From the NCBI GenBank assembly GCA_020024595.1, contig JAHHTO010000102.1:1-8647 (forward strand): a stretch of 8,647 nucleotides of DNA, read 5' to 3'. A program made the translations under genes and the position numbers. The notes under the pieces are model-generated. The model did not search any database. It saw only the letters and a list, made by a program, of their open reading frames with translations, and was not told where the DNA came from. This DNA comes from Schaedlerella sp. (GTDB taxonomy: Bacteria; Bacillota; Clostridia; Lachnospirales; Lachnospiraceae). Below are positions 1-6,559 of the stretch, piece after piece (within the stretch, counting starts at the first letter, position 1; the number at the start of each line of letters is the position of its first letter).

Positions 1-658
1 TTACTTTACTGTTGGTAATGACAATTTTGGCGTCCTTTAAAATAACGGGAGCGTATTCGTAATGGAGTGTACTGGTATCCAGAAAGATGGCGTTGTCCTT
101 TTTGCCCATGGCAACGGCAAACTGGTCCATGATCCCGCAGTTACAGCCATTGAAATTATTTTCAGAATACTGTCCGTAAAGGGCAAGGTCAATCATATTC
201 ACATCTTGGATCTGGAAGAGATCTTGAAGAATGACTCCTGTCAGTACTTCCAGAGATGCGGAAGAAGAAAGACCAGAACCATTTGGAATGTTGCCCCAGA
301 TCACCATGTCAAACCCGCAGTCAAAAGAATAGCCTTTTTCTGTAAAAGCCCATACAACACCAAGTGGGTAATTGGCCCAGTTGTATTCTTTTTTGTTGAT
401 CAGTTCATCAAGAGATGCTTCAATGACTCCACAGTGCTCCAGATTCATAGAATAAAAATGAAGCTTTCTGTCATTCCGTTTTCTTGCAACACCGTATGTA
501 CCGATCGTAAGTGCGCAGGGGAATACATGCCCCCCATTGTAATCTGTATGTTCTCCAATCAGATTAACGCGACCAGGAGAAAAATAAAATCCGGTACCTT
601 CGGAATCTCCGAAAAGTTCTGTAAATTTTGTAAGTAATTTCTCTTTCATAGTATTCAT
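1..658 (-). CDS. galK: Galactokinase, N-terminal 219 residues (3' end off the window)
   Basis: Phosphorylates alpha-D-galactose with ATP to galactose 1-phosphate, the entry step of the cytoplasmic Leloir pathway. The visible protein has the galactokinase signature at about residues 29-40 (GRVNLIGEHTDY), the GHMP-kinase phosphate-binding loop at 125-135 (PNGSGLSSSAS) and GIMDQF at 175-180. Arg30 and Asp178 match the catalytic Arg/Asp pair known in this family. The usual length is near 390 residues, so roughly the last 170 lie beyond the left edge; nothing visible is broken. I chose the ATG at 658 because GTGAGG ends four bases upstream; a second in-frame ATG at 649 is possible but sits 13 bases from that site. 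It is divergent from the AraC-type regulator, which may control it. Other gal genes may follow off-window. Confidence 0.95.
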   Translation of the reverse strand, partial: MNTMKEKLLTKFTELFGDSEGTGFYFSPGRVNLIGEHTDYNGGHVFPCALTIGTYGVARKRNDRKLHFYSMNLEHCGVIEASLDELINKKEYNWANYPLGVVWAFTEKGYSFDCGFDMVIWGNIPNGSGLSSSASLEVLTGVILQDLFQIQDVNMIDLALYGQYSENNFNGCNCGIMDQFAVAMGKKDNAIFLDTSTLHYEYAPVILKDAKIVITNSKV

Positions 659-709
659 GAAACCTCACTTTCTGATTATTCGTATCGTATGTCGATCGCA
701 GAATACCAG

Positions 710-725
710 GACAAAGGTATTTGTC
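710..725. repeat. Perfect inverted repeat in galK leader (possible operator)
   Basis: GACAAA and TTTGTC form perfect six-base arms around the four-base centre GGTA. The repeat lies about 15-30 bases downstream of the predicted galK transcription start, where a repressor could block elongation or the RNA could form a short hairpin. There is no T-run after it, so it is not an intrinsic terminator. The cognate protein is unknown. Confidence 0.45.
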
Positions 726-730
726 ACAGT

Positions 731-758
731 GGCATCTTTTTATTTATTATAAAATGCC
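731..758. repeat. Imperfect inverted repeat over the galK -10 box
   Basis: Arms GGCATCTTTT (731-740) and AAAATGCC (751-758) are complementary apart from one extra C at 736 and an unpaired T at 740, with an AT-rich centre. The galK -10 hexamer (751-746) lies in the centre and the edge of the right arm, so a protein bound here would occlude the promoter. The symmetry is seen directly; an operator role is inferred. Confidence 0.35.
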
Positions 759-774
759 GGAGCTAGAATGTCTA
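746..774 (-). promoter_or_regulatory. galK promoter, sigma-A type
   Basis: On the minus strand, TAGACA (774-769, five of six consensus bases) is separated by 17 bases from a perfect TATAAT (751-746). The predicted start of transcription near 740 leaves a leader of about 80 bases before the galK start. Two inverted repeats lie over or just downstream of it (731-758 and 710-725). Both element matches and the spacing were read directly; use in the cell is inferred. Confidence 0.7.
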
Positions 775-805
775 TAAAAAATACGTGCAGATATATGTAA
801 TTATG

Positions 806-834
806 TTGCAAGAGAAAGGGGGGAGAAGTATAAT
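806..834 (+). promoter_or_regulatory. Promoter of the AraC-type regulator gene
   Basis: TTGCAA (806-811, four of six consensus bases), a 17-base spacer, then perfect TATAAT (829-834). Transcription would start near 841, leaving a short leader of about 38 bases with the ribosome site at 865-872. It faces away from the galK promoter; the two -35 boxes are 31 bases apart, leaving room for a shared activator or repressor site. Confidence 0.6.
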
Positions 835-878
835 AAACAGGATTCTACAAAAAGATATGAGTGAAAGGAAGGACAGTG

Positions 879-1709
879 ATGGAAGGAACATATAAACATT
901 CGTATAAAGCTGGGGAGAATCTTCCAAATGCGCTTTCTGTATATAATGTGGGACATCAGAAATGTGAACCCGGATATCAGTGGGGAGCCGGTGTAAGAAA
1001 TCATTACTGTATTCATCATGTGATTTCTGGGAATGGGTATTATGAGGTGAATGGTGAAGTATATGCTTTGTCTGCGGGTGATACGTTTATTCTGTATCCG
1101 GACACCGAGGTTAAATACTATGCAGATACAGAGAAACCGTGGGAATATGCGTGGGTAGGATTTGCAGGAACGGATGCAGATTTTCTGATTCAAGCAACAG
1201 ATTTCTCGAAAAAGCTGCCGTTGATCTATAAGGGGAGACTTCCGAAAAAAGAAATACAGAAACAGTTGGAAACGATTTATAAATTGAAAGGAAATGATTA
1301 TGAATCGGCAGTGGCGATGACAGGCGCATTATATACGTTGATGTCTGTTTTTATACATTATGCAGCTCGGAGGGGAACTGCAAAAGATAGTCATATGGTA
1401 TATGCAGAAAAAGCCTGTGCTTATATCAATACAAACTATTCCTATCCGATTACGATTGAAGATGTTGCTTCTTATGTGGGAATCAGCAGAAGTCATCTAT
1501 TTCGTTCGTTTCAAATGTATCGGCAACAGTCGCCGAAAGAGTATCTGGTAGATTTCCGTATTAAAAAGGCCCGTCATCTGTTGAGAGAGACGAGCCTGTC
1601 AGTAGCGGCAATTGCTTATTCGGTCGGGTTTGAGAACAACCTGTATTTTTCCAAAGTATTCAAAAGCCGGATGGGGGTAAGCCCGTCCGACTATCGGAAA
1701 GAATCGTGA
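879..1709 (+). CDS. AraC-family transcriptional regulator
   Basis: A 276-residue DNA-binding regulator of the sugar-responsive AraC/XylS type. The N-terminal part (about 20-110) looks like an AraC-type cupin sensor domain, with a stretch GYYEVNGEVYALSAGD typical of its beta-barrel. The C-terminal 100 residues carry two helix-turn-helix motifs, the first around TIEDVASYVGISRSHLFR and the second around SVAAIAYSVGFENNLYFSKVF, ending in the usual GVSPSDYR. I chose the ATG at 879, six bases after AAGGAAGG; an in-frame GTG at 861 overlaps that ribosome site and is unlikely. Divergence from galK suggests control of galactose or galactoside genes, but the ligand cannot be read from sequence. Its stop codon lies one base from that of the convergent MATE gene, and its second DNA-binding motif region hosts a terminator for that gene. 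Confidence 0.93.
   Translation: MEGTYKHSYKAGENLPNALSVYNVGHQKCEPGYQWGAGVRNHYCIHHVISGNGYYEVNGEVYALSAGDTFILYPDTEVKYYADTEKPWEYAWVGFAGTDADFLIQATDFSKKLPLIYKGRLPKKEIQKQLETIYKLKGNDYESAVAMTGALYTLMSVFIHYAARRGTAKDSHMVYAEKACAYINTNYSYPITIEDVASYVGISRSHLFRSFQMYRQQSPKEYLVDFRIKKARHLLRETSLSVAAIAYSVGFENNLYFSKVFKSRMGVSPSDYRKES
1563..1596 (-). terminator. Intrinsic terminator of the MATE gene, inside the araC-type gene
   Basis: Read on the minus strand, GGCTCGTC (1596-1589) pairs fully with GACGGGCC (1575-1568), seven Watson-Crick pairs and one G-T wobble, around a 13-base loop, directly followed by TTTTT (1567-1563). It lies about 115 bases past the MATE stop codon and in the right orientation for it. The same bases encode about residues 230-240 of the regulator (KARHLLRETSL). 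I see no closer candidate between it and the MATE stop. Position and structure support it, but one could arise by chance. Confidence 0.5.
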
Positions 1710-1710
1710 G

Positions 1711-3093
1711 CTATGCGGAAGGAATTTCTTCATTCGGAAGTGGATGGATTTTTAGCTGTATGATTCGGCGAAATAGTAGTGTGGACAAGAGAACTGACAC
1801 AATTTCTGCAATCGGAATTGACCACCATACCATATGCAGTCCGAATATTCTGGAAAAGATATAAGCAACCGGCAGAATCACCAGAAGCTGTCGTGCCACT
1901 GATACAATCAGACTGTACATCCCATTGCCCAGTGCCTGGAAGACGGAACTGACAGTAATGCAGTATCCTGCAAAAACAAAACTCAGACTGATGATCCGCA
2001 GTGCAGGGATACCGACTTCCAGCATATGTGGAGATGCATCAAAGAAGCCGAGCAACTGTGCGGGAACAAGCTGGAAGAGAAGTAGTCCAATCAGCATAAT
2101 AGAAACAGAGATTGCAATACTTAACTTTATAGTGGACATAATACGCTTTTTATTCAGTGCACCGTAATTATAGGCGATAATCGGAATCATACCATTGTTC
2201 AGTCCGAATACCGGCATGAAAATAAAGCTTTGTAGCTTAAAGTATACTCCAAATACAGCTGCGGCTGTAGAGGAGAAAAGAAGCAGGATCTTGTTTATAC
2301 CGAATACCATGATAGAACCAATGGATTGCATGATAATAGACGGAACTCCGACCTGATAAATGATACCGATTACTTGTCTATTCGGACGGAATCCCTTCAT
2401 GTTGAGATTCAGTTCAGGATTCTTCTTTATGTTGAAATAAAGAGATAGGATCACGGCGATAATCTGACCGGTCACTGTTGCAAAAGCAGCGCCAGCTACT
2501 CCCAGGCGTGGGAATCCGAGCAGACCGAAAATCATAATCGGATCCAAAATCATATTGATAATGGCTCCGAGCCCCTGAGTGATCATAGTGTAAATGGTTC
2601 GACCGGTTGCCTGCAACAGACGTTCCAATGTAATCTGCATAAAAATTCCCGCAGAGGCAACGGTAATGATGGTCATATATTGTGTGCCGTATTCTATAAT
2701 CTGTGCATCCTTTGTCTGGAGCAGGAAAAAGAATCTGGAACCAAAGATTCCGATCATAGCCATGATAATATAACTTATAAATGCTAGAAAAATACCATTT
2801 CTTGCAGCAAGATTGGCATCTTCAAAATTCTTCTCGCCGAGATTTCTGGAGAGGAGGGCGTTGATACCGACGCCGGTTCCAACTGCAATGGCAATCATCA
2901 GATTCTGGACAGGAAATGTGAGAGATACCGCGGTCAGAGCATTTTCATTAATCTGTGCAACAAAAGCACTGTCTACAATGTTGTAGAGTGCCTGAACCAG
3001 CATGGAAATGATCATTGGAAGAGACATTGTAGTCAGAAGCTTTGGAATAGGCATTACACCCATTTTATTTTCTTTAGTTACTGTTTTTTCCAT
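1711..3093 (-). CDS. MATE-family multidrug/Na+ antiporter
   Basis: A 460-residue polytopic inner-membrane exporter of the MATE (NorM/DinF/MepA-like) family, expected to expel cationic drugs or metabolites in exchange for Na+ or H+. About twelve hydrophobic segments alternate with short loops. The two internal half-repeats are visible through QATGRT (161-166) with NMILDP (180-185) in the first and QALGN (386-390) in the second; Asp41 in the first membrane segment is also typical. Length fits the family. The open frame extends to 3153, but the ATG at 3093 is the first ATG after a strong AAAGGAGGT at 3114-3106, although the 12-base spacing is long. Closest in feel to the many uncharacterised MATE proteins of Clostridia; substrate unknown. 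It is monocistronic and ends one base from the convergent regulator gene. Confidence 0.92.
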   Translation of the reverse strand: MEKTVTKENKMGVMPIPKLLTTMSLPMIISMLVQALYNIVDSAFVAQINENALTAVSLTFPVQNLMIAIAVGTGVGINALLSRNLGEKNFEDANLAARNGIFLAFISYIIMAMIGIFGSRFFFLLQTKDAQIIEYGTQYMTIITVASAGIFMQITLERLLQATGRTIYTMITQGLGAIINMILDPIMIFGLLGFPRLGVAGAAFATVTGQIIAVILSLYFNIKKNPELNLNMKGFRPNRQVIGIIYQVGVPSIIMQSIGSIMVFGINKILLLFSSTAAAVFGVYFKLQSFIFMPVFGLNNGMIPIIAYNYGALNKKRIMSTIKLSIAISVSIMLIGLLLFQLVPAQLLGFFDASPHMLEVGIPALRIISLSFVFAGYCITVSSVFQALGNGMYSLIVSVARQLLVILPVAYIFSRIFGLHMVWWSIPIAEIVSVLLSTLLFRRIIQLKIHPLPNEEIPSA

Positions 3094-3124
3094 ATAATCA
3101 CGAAACCTCCTTTTTGCACAAGTT

Positions 3125-3153
3125 ATTATAGCATCAATAAAAAATAAGTACAA
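3125..3153 (-). promoter_or_regulatory. MATE gene promoter with extended -10
   Basis: The minus strand has TGCTATAAT (3133-3125), a perfect -10 hexamer with the TGn extension. A poor -35 (TTGTAC, 3153-3148) lies 17 bases upstream, as often seen with extended -10 promoters. The start would fall near 3118, inside or just before the AAAGGAGGT ribosome site (3114-3106), giving a very short leader of about 25 bases. Confidence 0.5.
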
Positions 3154-3242
3154 TGACGAAGTTTTTGGAAGCTTATAAACGACCCATAAAAAAGCACTTT
3201 ACTGCATATATTGAAAAAAAGACTGGAGCAAGGTGAGAAGCT

Positions 3243-3944
3243 GTGAGTATAAAAAGCTGGATGCAAGGCCTAGGAGTTGTGTACGTACTGCTTCTTCTGG
3301 GAATATGTATTCCCGGGCAGATGATGGTTCAAAGAGTGGATCGGGTAGAGAGAGTAGCTTCGGAAAAGACGGTCATATCAGAACGACCTAAGGTGGCACT
3401 GACGTTTGATGATGGACCAAGTGCAGTATATACACCAAAGCTGCTGAATGGATTGAAGCAGAGAGGGGTTCATGCAACTTTTTTCTTGATTGGAAAGAAT
3501 ATTGAAATAGGGGAGAATGCTCAAATAGTCAAAAGGGAGCAAGAAGAAGGGCACCTTATCGGAAATCATACATATAATCATGTAGAAATCACCAAACTGG
3601 ATGAGGACTCAGCTTATCAGGAGTTGAGAAAGACGAATGAAATTATTGAGGGAATTACGGGGGAATCTGTAGAATTTATGCGACCGCCATTTGGACTCTG
3701 GAAGAAAAATCTGGAAGAAAAAATTCCTGCGATCCCTGTGATGTGGACGGTGGACCCGATGGACTGGGCAACTGAAAATGTGGATGAAATTGTGAATAAG
3801 GTAGTGACGGAAGTGGAGGAAAATGATATTATTCTGTTACATGACTGTTATGATAGTTCTGTGAAAGCTGCACTCCGAATTGTGGATTTGCTGCAGGCGG
3901 AGGGGTATGATTTTGTCACAGTGGATGAACTGTTGTTAAAATGA
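3243..3944 (+). CDS. Membrane-anchored polysaccharide deacetylase (CE4 family)
   Basis: A 233-residue metal-dependent deacetylase of carbohydrate esterase family 4, which removes N-acetyl (or O-acetyl) groups from peptidoglycan or other surface glycans. Residues 9-24 form one hydrophobic segment after a short Lys-containing start, so it is a signal anchor or signal peptide; the enzyme should act outside the membrane. All five family motifs are intact: TFDDGPS at 54-60 (Asp56, Asp57), HTYNH at 109-113 (metal His109, His113), RPPFG at 147-151, DPMDW at 171-175 and LLHD at 198-201. The start is GTG at 3243, six bases after AAGGTGA; no ATG fits as well. A TATATT at 3207-3212 may be its -10, but I found no good -35. 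It is slightly short for CE4 proteins because it lacks any extra binding domain. Its substrate cannot be told from sequence. Confidence 0.92.
   Translation: MSIKSWMQGLGVVYVLLLLGICIPGQMMVQRVDRVERVASEKTVISERPKVALTFDDGPSAVYTPKLLNGLKQRGVHATFFLIGKNIEIGENAQIVKREQEEGHLIGNHTYNHVEITKLDEDSAYQELRKTNEIIEGITGESVEFMRPPFGLWKKNLEEKIPAIPVMWTVDPMDWATENVDEIVNKVVTEVEENDIILLHDCYDSSVKAALRIVDLLQAEGYDFVTVDELLLK
3913..3942 (+). promoter_or_regulatory. Candidate promoter for tcdA-rarA inside the deacetylase 3' end
   Basis: TTGTCA (3913-3918, five of six) and TAAAAT (3937-3942, five of six) are 18 bases apart, and the -10 carries a TG extension (TG at 3934-3935). The -10 covers the last codons of the deacetylase gene. 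Transcription would start near 3949, giving a leader of about 68 bases to the next gene. I see no terminator between the genes, so read-through from upstream is also likely. Confidence 0.45.
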
Positions 3945-4016
3945 AACTGCAAGAGTGACTGATGGGTTACGGGTAAAGATGGGAATGGTCATGAGGAAAG
4001 TGGAAAGGTACGAAAT

Positions 4017-4733
4017 ATGATAAATGAATTTTCGAGAACAGAACTTCTGATGGGAGCGGAAGCCCTGGAAAAAATAAAACGTGCAACGATCATGGTGTTT
4101 GGTGTAGGGGGAGTCGGTTCACACTGTATTGAAGCGCTTGCAAGGTGTGGAGTGGGAAAGTTGATTCTGATAGACAACGATGTCGTTTCTCTGACAAATA
4201 TCAACCGGCAGTCGATTGCGTATCACAGCTCTGTCGGACAATATAAGACAAAAGTGATGAAGGAGCGAATCGCGGATATATGTCCATCAATTGTTGTTCA
4301 GACATATGAGATGTTCGTGCTTCCAGATAATCTTGAGTCTTTGTTTGAAGAAAAACCGGACTATATTATTGATGCCATTGATACGGTGACGGCAAAACTG
4401 GCATTGGTAGAACTGGCACAAAAACTGGATATTCCAATTTTGAGTAGTATGGGAACAGGGAATAAGCTTCATGCAGAGTTGTTTGAGATTACAGATTTGT
4501 CGAAAACAAGTGTCTGTCCTCTTTGCAAAGTAATGCGAAGAGAATTAAAGGCGAGAGGAATTTTTCATCTGAAGGTGCTGTATTCGAAAGAACAGCCGGT
4601 TGATATTTCCGGGCGGAGGACAGAAGAAGAAAAGGGAAACCGGCGTGCATTGCCGGGAAGTGTTTCTTTTGTGCCGCCGGTAGCAGGATTGCTGATTGCA
4701 GGAGAGGTACTTCGGGAACTTGGTGGAATATAA
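4017..4733 (+). CDS. tcdA: tRNA threonylcarbamoyladenosine dehydratase (TcdA-like, E1/ThiF family)
   Basis: A 238-residue cytoplasmic E1-like enzyme expected to use ATP to cyclise t6A to ct6A at position 37 of ANN-decoding tRNAs. The nucleotide-binding loop GVGGVGS is at 29-35, the adenylate-binding DNDVVSLTNINRQ at 53-65 (with Asn63, Arg64) and the DAIDTVTAK segment at 119-127. The C-terminal PGSVSFVPPVAGLLIAGEV is typical of the TcdA/YgdL/YrvM branch and separates it from ThiF, MoeB and ubiquitin E1. It has CPLC at 167-170; the Bacillus relative, as I recall it, has no Cys pair there. The ATG at 4017 lies eight bases after GGAAAGG. rarA follows after 20 bases, so they are very likely co-transcribed. 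A role other than tRNA modification is possible, but the branch is quite clear. Confidence 0.88.
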   Translation: MINEFSRTELLMGAEALEKIKRATIMVFGVGGVGSHCIEALARCGVGKLILIDNDVVSLTNINRQSIAYHSSVGQYKTKVMKERIADICPSIVVQTYEMFVLPDNLESLFEEKPDYIIDAIDTVTAKLALVELAQKLDIPILSSMGTGNKLHAELFEITDLSKTSVCPLCKVMRRELKARGIFHLKVLYSKEQPVDISGRRTEEEKGNRRALPGSVSFVPPVAGLLIAGEVLRELGGI

Positions 4734-4753
4734 AAAATGGAAAGGCAGTAGAA

Positions 4754-6070
4754 ATGGATTTATTTGATTATATGCGAGAAACACAACAGGAGAAGGAAGC
4801 TCCATTAGCATCGCGGATGCGCCCGGCTACATTGGAAGAAGTGGTGGGGCAACAGCATATCATAGGAAAAGATAAGCTGTTGTATCGCGCGATCAAAGCG
4901 GACAAGCTGGGGTCTGTTATTTTTTATGGACCGCCGGGAACGGGAAAGACTACACTTGCAAAGGTAATTGCGAATACAACCAGTTCGGAATTTAAACAGA
5001 TTAATGCGACGATTGCAGGTAAGAAAGATATGGAAGAGGTAGTCAAAGAGGCAAAGGAACGTCTGGGAATGTACCAGAAGAAGACGATTTTGTTTATTGA
5101 TGAGATCCATCGGTTCAATAAGGGGCAGCAGGATTACCTGCTTCCATATGTGGAGGATGGCACGATTACGCTCATTGGTGCAACTACAGAGAATCCGTAT
5201 TTTGAAGTCAATGGAGCACTTTTGTCACGTTCTAGTGTATTTGAACTAAAGTCATTGAATAAGGAAGATATCAAAATGCTGCTGAAACGTGCAGTGTATG
5301 ATAAGGAAAAAGGAATGGGAGCTTTTCAGGCAGTCATTGATGAAGAAGCTCTGGAATTTCTGGCAGATATTGCAGGCGGAGATGCCAGAAATGCATTGAA
5401 TGCAATTGAACTTGGAATCCTGACCACAGAGCGCAGCACAGATGGAATGATTCATATCACATTGGATGTAGCGTCAGAGTGTATTCAGAAGCGGGTGGTA
5501 CGGTATGACAAGACTGGAGATAATCATTACGATACGATTTCTGCATTTATTAAAAGTATGCGGGGATCTGATCCGGATGCAGCAGTGTATTACCTGGCGA
5601 AAATGCTGTATGCGGGAGAAGATGTAAAGTTCATTGCCCGCAGGATTATGATCTGTGCATCAGAGGATGTAGGAAATGCAGATCCGATGGCGCTTACCGT
5701 AGCAGTTTCGGCGGCGCAGGCGGTGGAACGAATCGGGATGCCGGAATCACAGATCATCCTGGCACAAGCAGTGCTTTATGTAGCTGGTGCACCGAAGAGT
5801 AATTCAGCCGTAAATGCAATTTTCGCGGCAAATGCAAGTGTCCGTCAGACAAAAACAACGGTGCCTTCTCATTTGCAGGATGCACATTACAAAGGTGCAG
5901 CAAATTTGGGACATGGAGTCGGATATCAGTATGCCCATGATTATCCCAATCATTATGCACACCAGCAGTATCTACCGGATGAGATTAAAAACGCCAGGTT
6001 CTATGAACCTGGCAATCTTGGCAAAGAAAAAGAAATTAAAGAATGGTTACAGAAGCTTCGACAGGAGTAA
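4754..6070 (+). CDS. rarA: Replication-associated recombination protein A (RarA/MgsA AAA+ ATPase)
   Basis: A 438-residue clamp-loader-like AAA+ ATPase that acts at stalled or broken replication forks with SSB and recombination proteins. Walker A is GPPGTGKT at 59-66, Walker B LFIDEIH at 113-119, sensor 1 in the ATTENP stretch at 143-148, and the arginine finger region LLSRS at 156-160. The C-terminal half carries the MgsA_C tetramerisation region, with GVGYQYAHDYP and RFYEPGN near the end. The start MDLFDYMRE is the form usual in Firmicutes, and the ATG at 4754 lies eight bases after GGAAAGG. It is the second gene after tcdA. Its last 24 bases overlap the end of the convergent DUF4364 gene, and codons 414-420 form a perfect hairpin used as that gene's likely terminator. 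I found no terminator for rarA itself. Confidence 0.96.
   Translation: MDLFDYMRETQQEKEAPLASRMRPATLEEVVGQQHIIGKDKLLYRAIKADKLGSVIFYGPPGTGKTTLAKVIANTTSSEFKQINATIAGKKDMEEVVKEAKERLGMYQKKTILFIDEIHRFNKGQQDYLLPYVEDGTITLIGATTENPYFEVNGALLSRSSVFELKSLNKEDIKMLLKRAVYDKEKGMGAFQAVIDEEALEFLADIAGGDARNALNAIELGILTTERSTDGMIHITLDVASECIQKRVVRYDKTGDNHYDTISAFIKSMRGSDPDAAVYYLAKMLYAGEDVKFIARRIMICASEDVGNADPMALTVAVSAAQAVERIGMPESQIILAQAVLYVAGAPKSNSAVNAIFAANASVRQTKTTVPSHLQDAHYKGAANLGHGVGYQYAHDYPNHYAHQQYLPDEIKNARFYEPGNLGKEKEIKEWLQKLRQE
5987..6013 (-). terminator. Intrinsic terminator of the radical SAM-DUF4364 operon, inside rarA
   Basis: GCCAGGTTC (5993-6001) and GAACCTGGC (6005-6013) are perfect nine-base arms around a three-base loop. 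On the minus strand the hairpin is followed by G and then TTTTT (5991-5987), the classic Rho-independent layout, 33 bases past the DUF4364 stop. On the plus strand no T-run follows, so it should be one-directional. It coincides exactly with seven in-frame rarA codons, Ala414-Gly420 (ARFYEPG). Confidence 0.75.
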
Positions 6071-6559
6071 TGCATAAAGTTCCTGATTCTGTTTCATCCA
6101 GTTATTGGCGATGGTTTCGGCCTCGGTTTCGGTGGGAACGGTCAGTTTCAGATCGATGAGGCTGGAGCCATCTTCCACAATTTGACAAGAAACCTCGTAT
6201 TCGTGACCGGTTGTGAGATAGTAGTCTGCTTTGACAGATACTTCTTCTTTCAAATCATATTGTTTCTCTTTTAGAAAGTTGTCGATATCACGCTGAATTT
6301 CTGCAGAGATTTTATTGTGGAAATAGTGAATTGTCTCAGCGCCGTTCTCGGTCAGATGATAAAGGGTGCGGTTGTGGGTATTTTCTGCCTGAATCAAGTC
6401 AGACTCTATCATATCAGATAATGTTTCCTGCAGTTTGAAATAATTGGTATAACCCTGATCCAGAATAAACTCAGAGATTTGAGAAGTGGTCAGTGGAAAA
6501 TCAACTTTATCCAACATATAGAGGATGATCAATTTATATAAGGTGAATGTCTCAGTCAT
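6047..6559 (-). CDS. DUF4364 family winged-helix protein
   Basis: A 170-residue cytoplasmic protein resembling the DUF4364 family of Clostridia. Residues 1-75 look like a PadR/MarR-like winged helix: LYKLIILYMLDKV starts helix 1, TTSQISEFIL and YFKLQETLSDMIESDLI fit the recognition helices, and YHLTENGAETIHYF is the usual wing-to-helix end. About 100-145 is a beta-rich stretch and the end is a helix that may dimerise. The function is not established; DNA binding is inferred from the fold only. Its ATG (6559) overlaps the stop of the upstream radical SAM gene in ATGACTGA, with AAAGGA five bases upstream, so translation is likely coupled. Its stop lies within the 3' end of convergent rarA. Confidence 0.85.
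   Translation of the reverse strand: MTETFTLYKLIILYMLDKVDFPLTTSQISEFILDQGYTNYFKLQETLSDMIESDLIQAENTHNRTLYHLTENGAETIHYFHNKISAEIQRDIDNFLKEKQYDLKEEVSVKADYYLTTGHEYEVSCQIVEDGSSLIDLKLTVPTETEAETIANNWMKQNQELYALLLSKLL

Noticed and set aside
62..637. Plus-strand open frame of 191 codons at the left edge.
   Set aside because: It is antisense to galK, whose minus-strand frame carries clear galactokinase motifs throughout; the plus frame has no recognisable domain and no ribosome site.
660..860. CcpA-type catabolite (cre) site near the galK promoter.
   Set aside because: I found no sequence with the central CG and flanking TG/CA pattern; the nearest (TGTAATTATGTTGCA) lacks the CG core.
3094..3153. Longer N-terminus for the MATE protein.
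   Set aside because: It would translate through the -10 region and the AAAGGAGGT ribosome site, and adds residues outside the usual family length.
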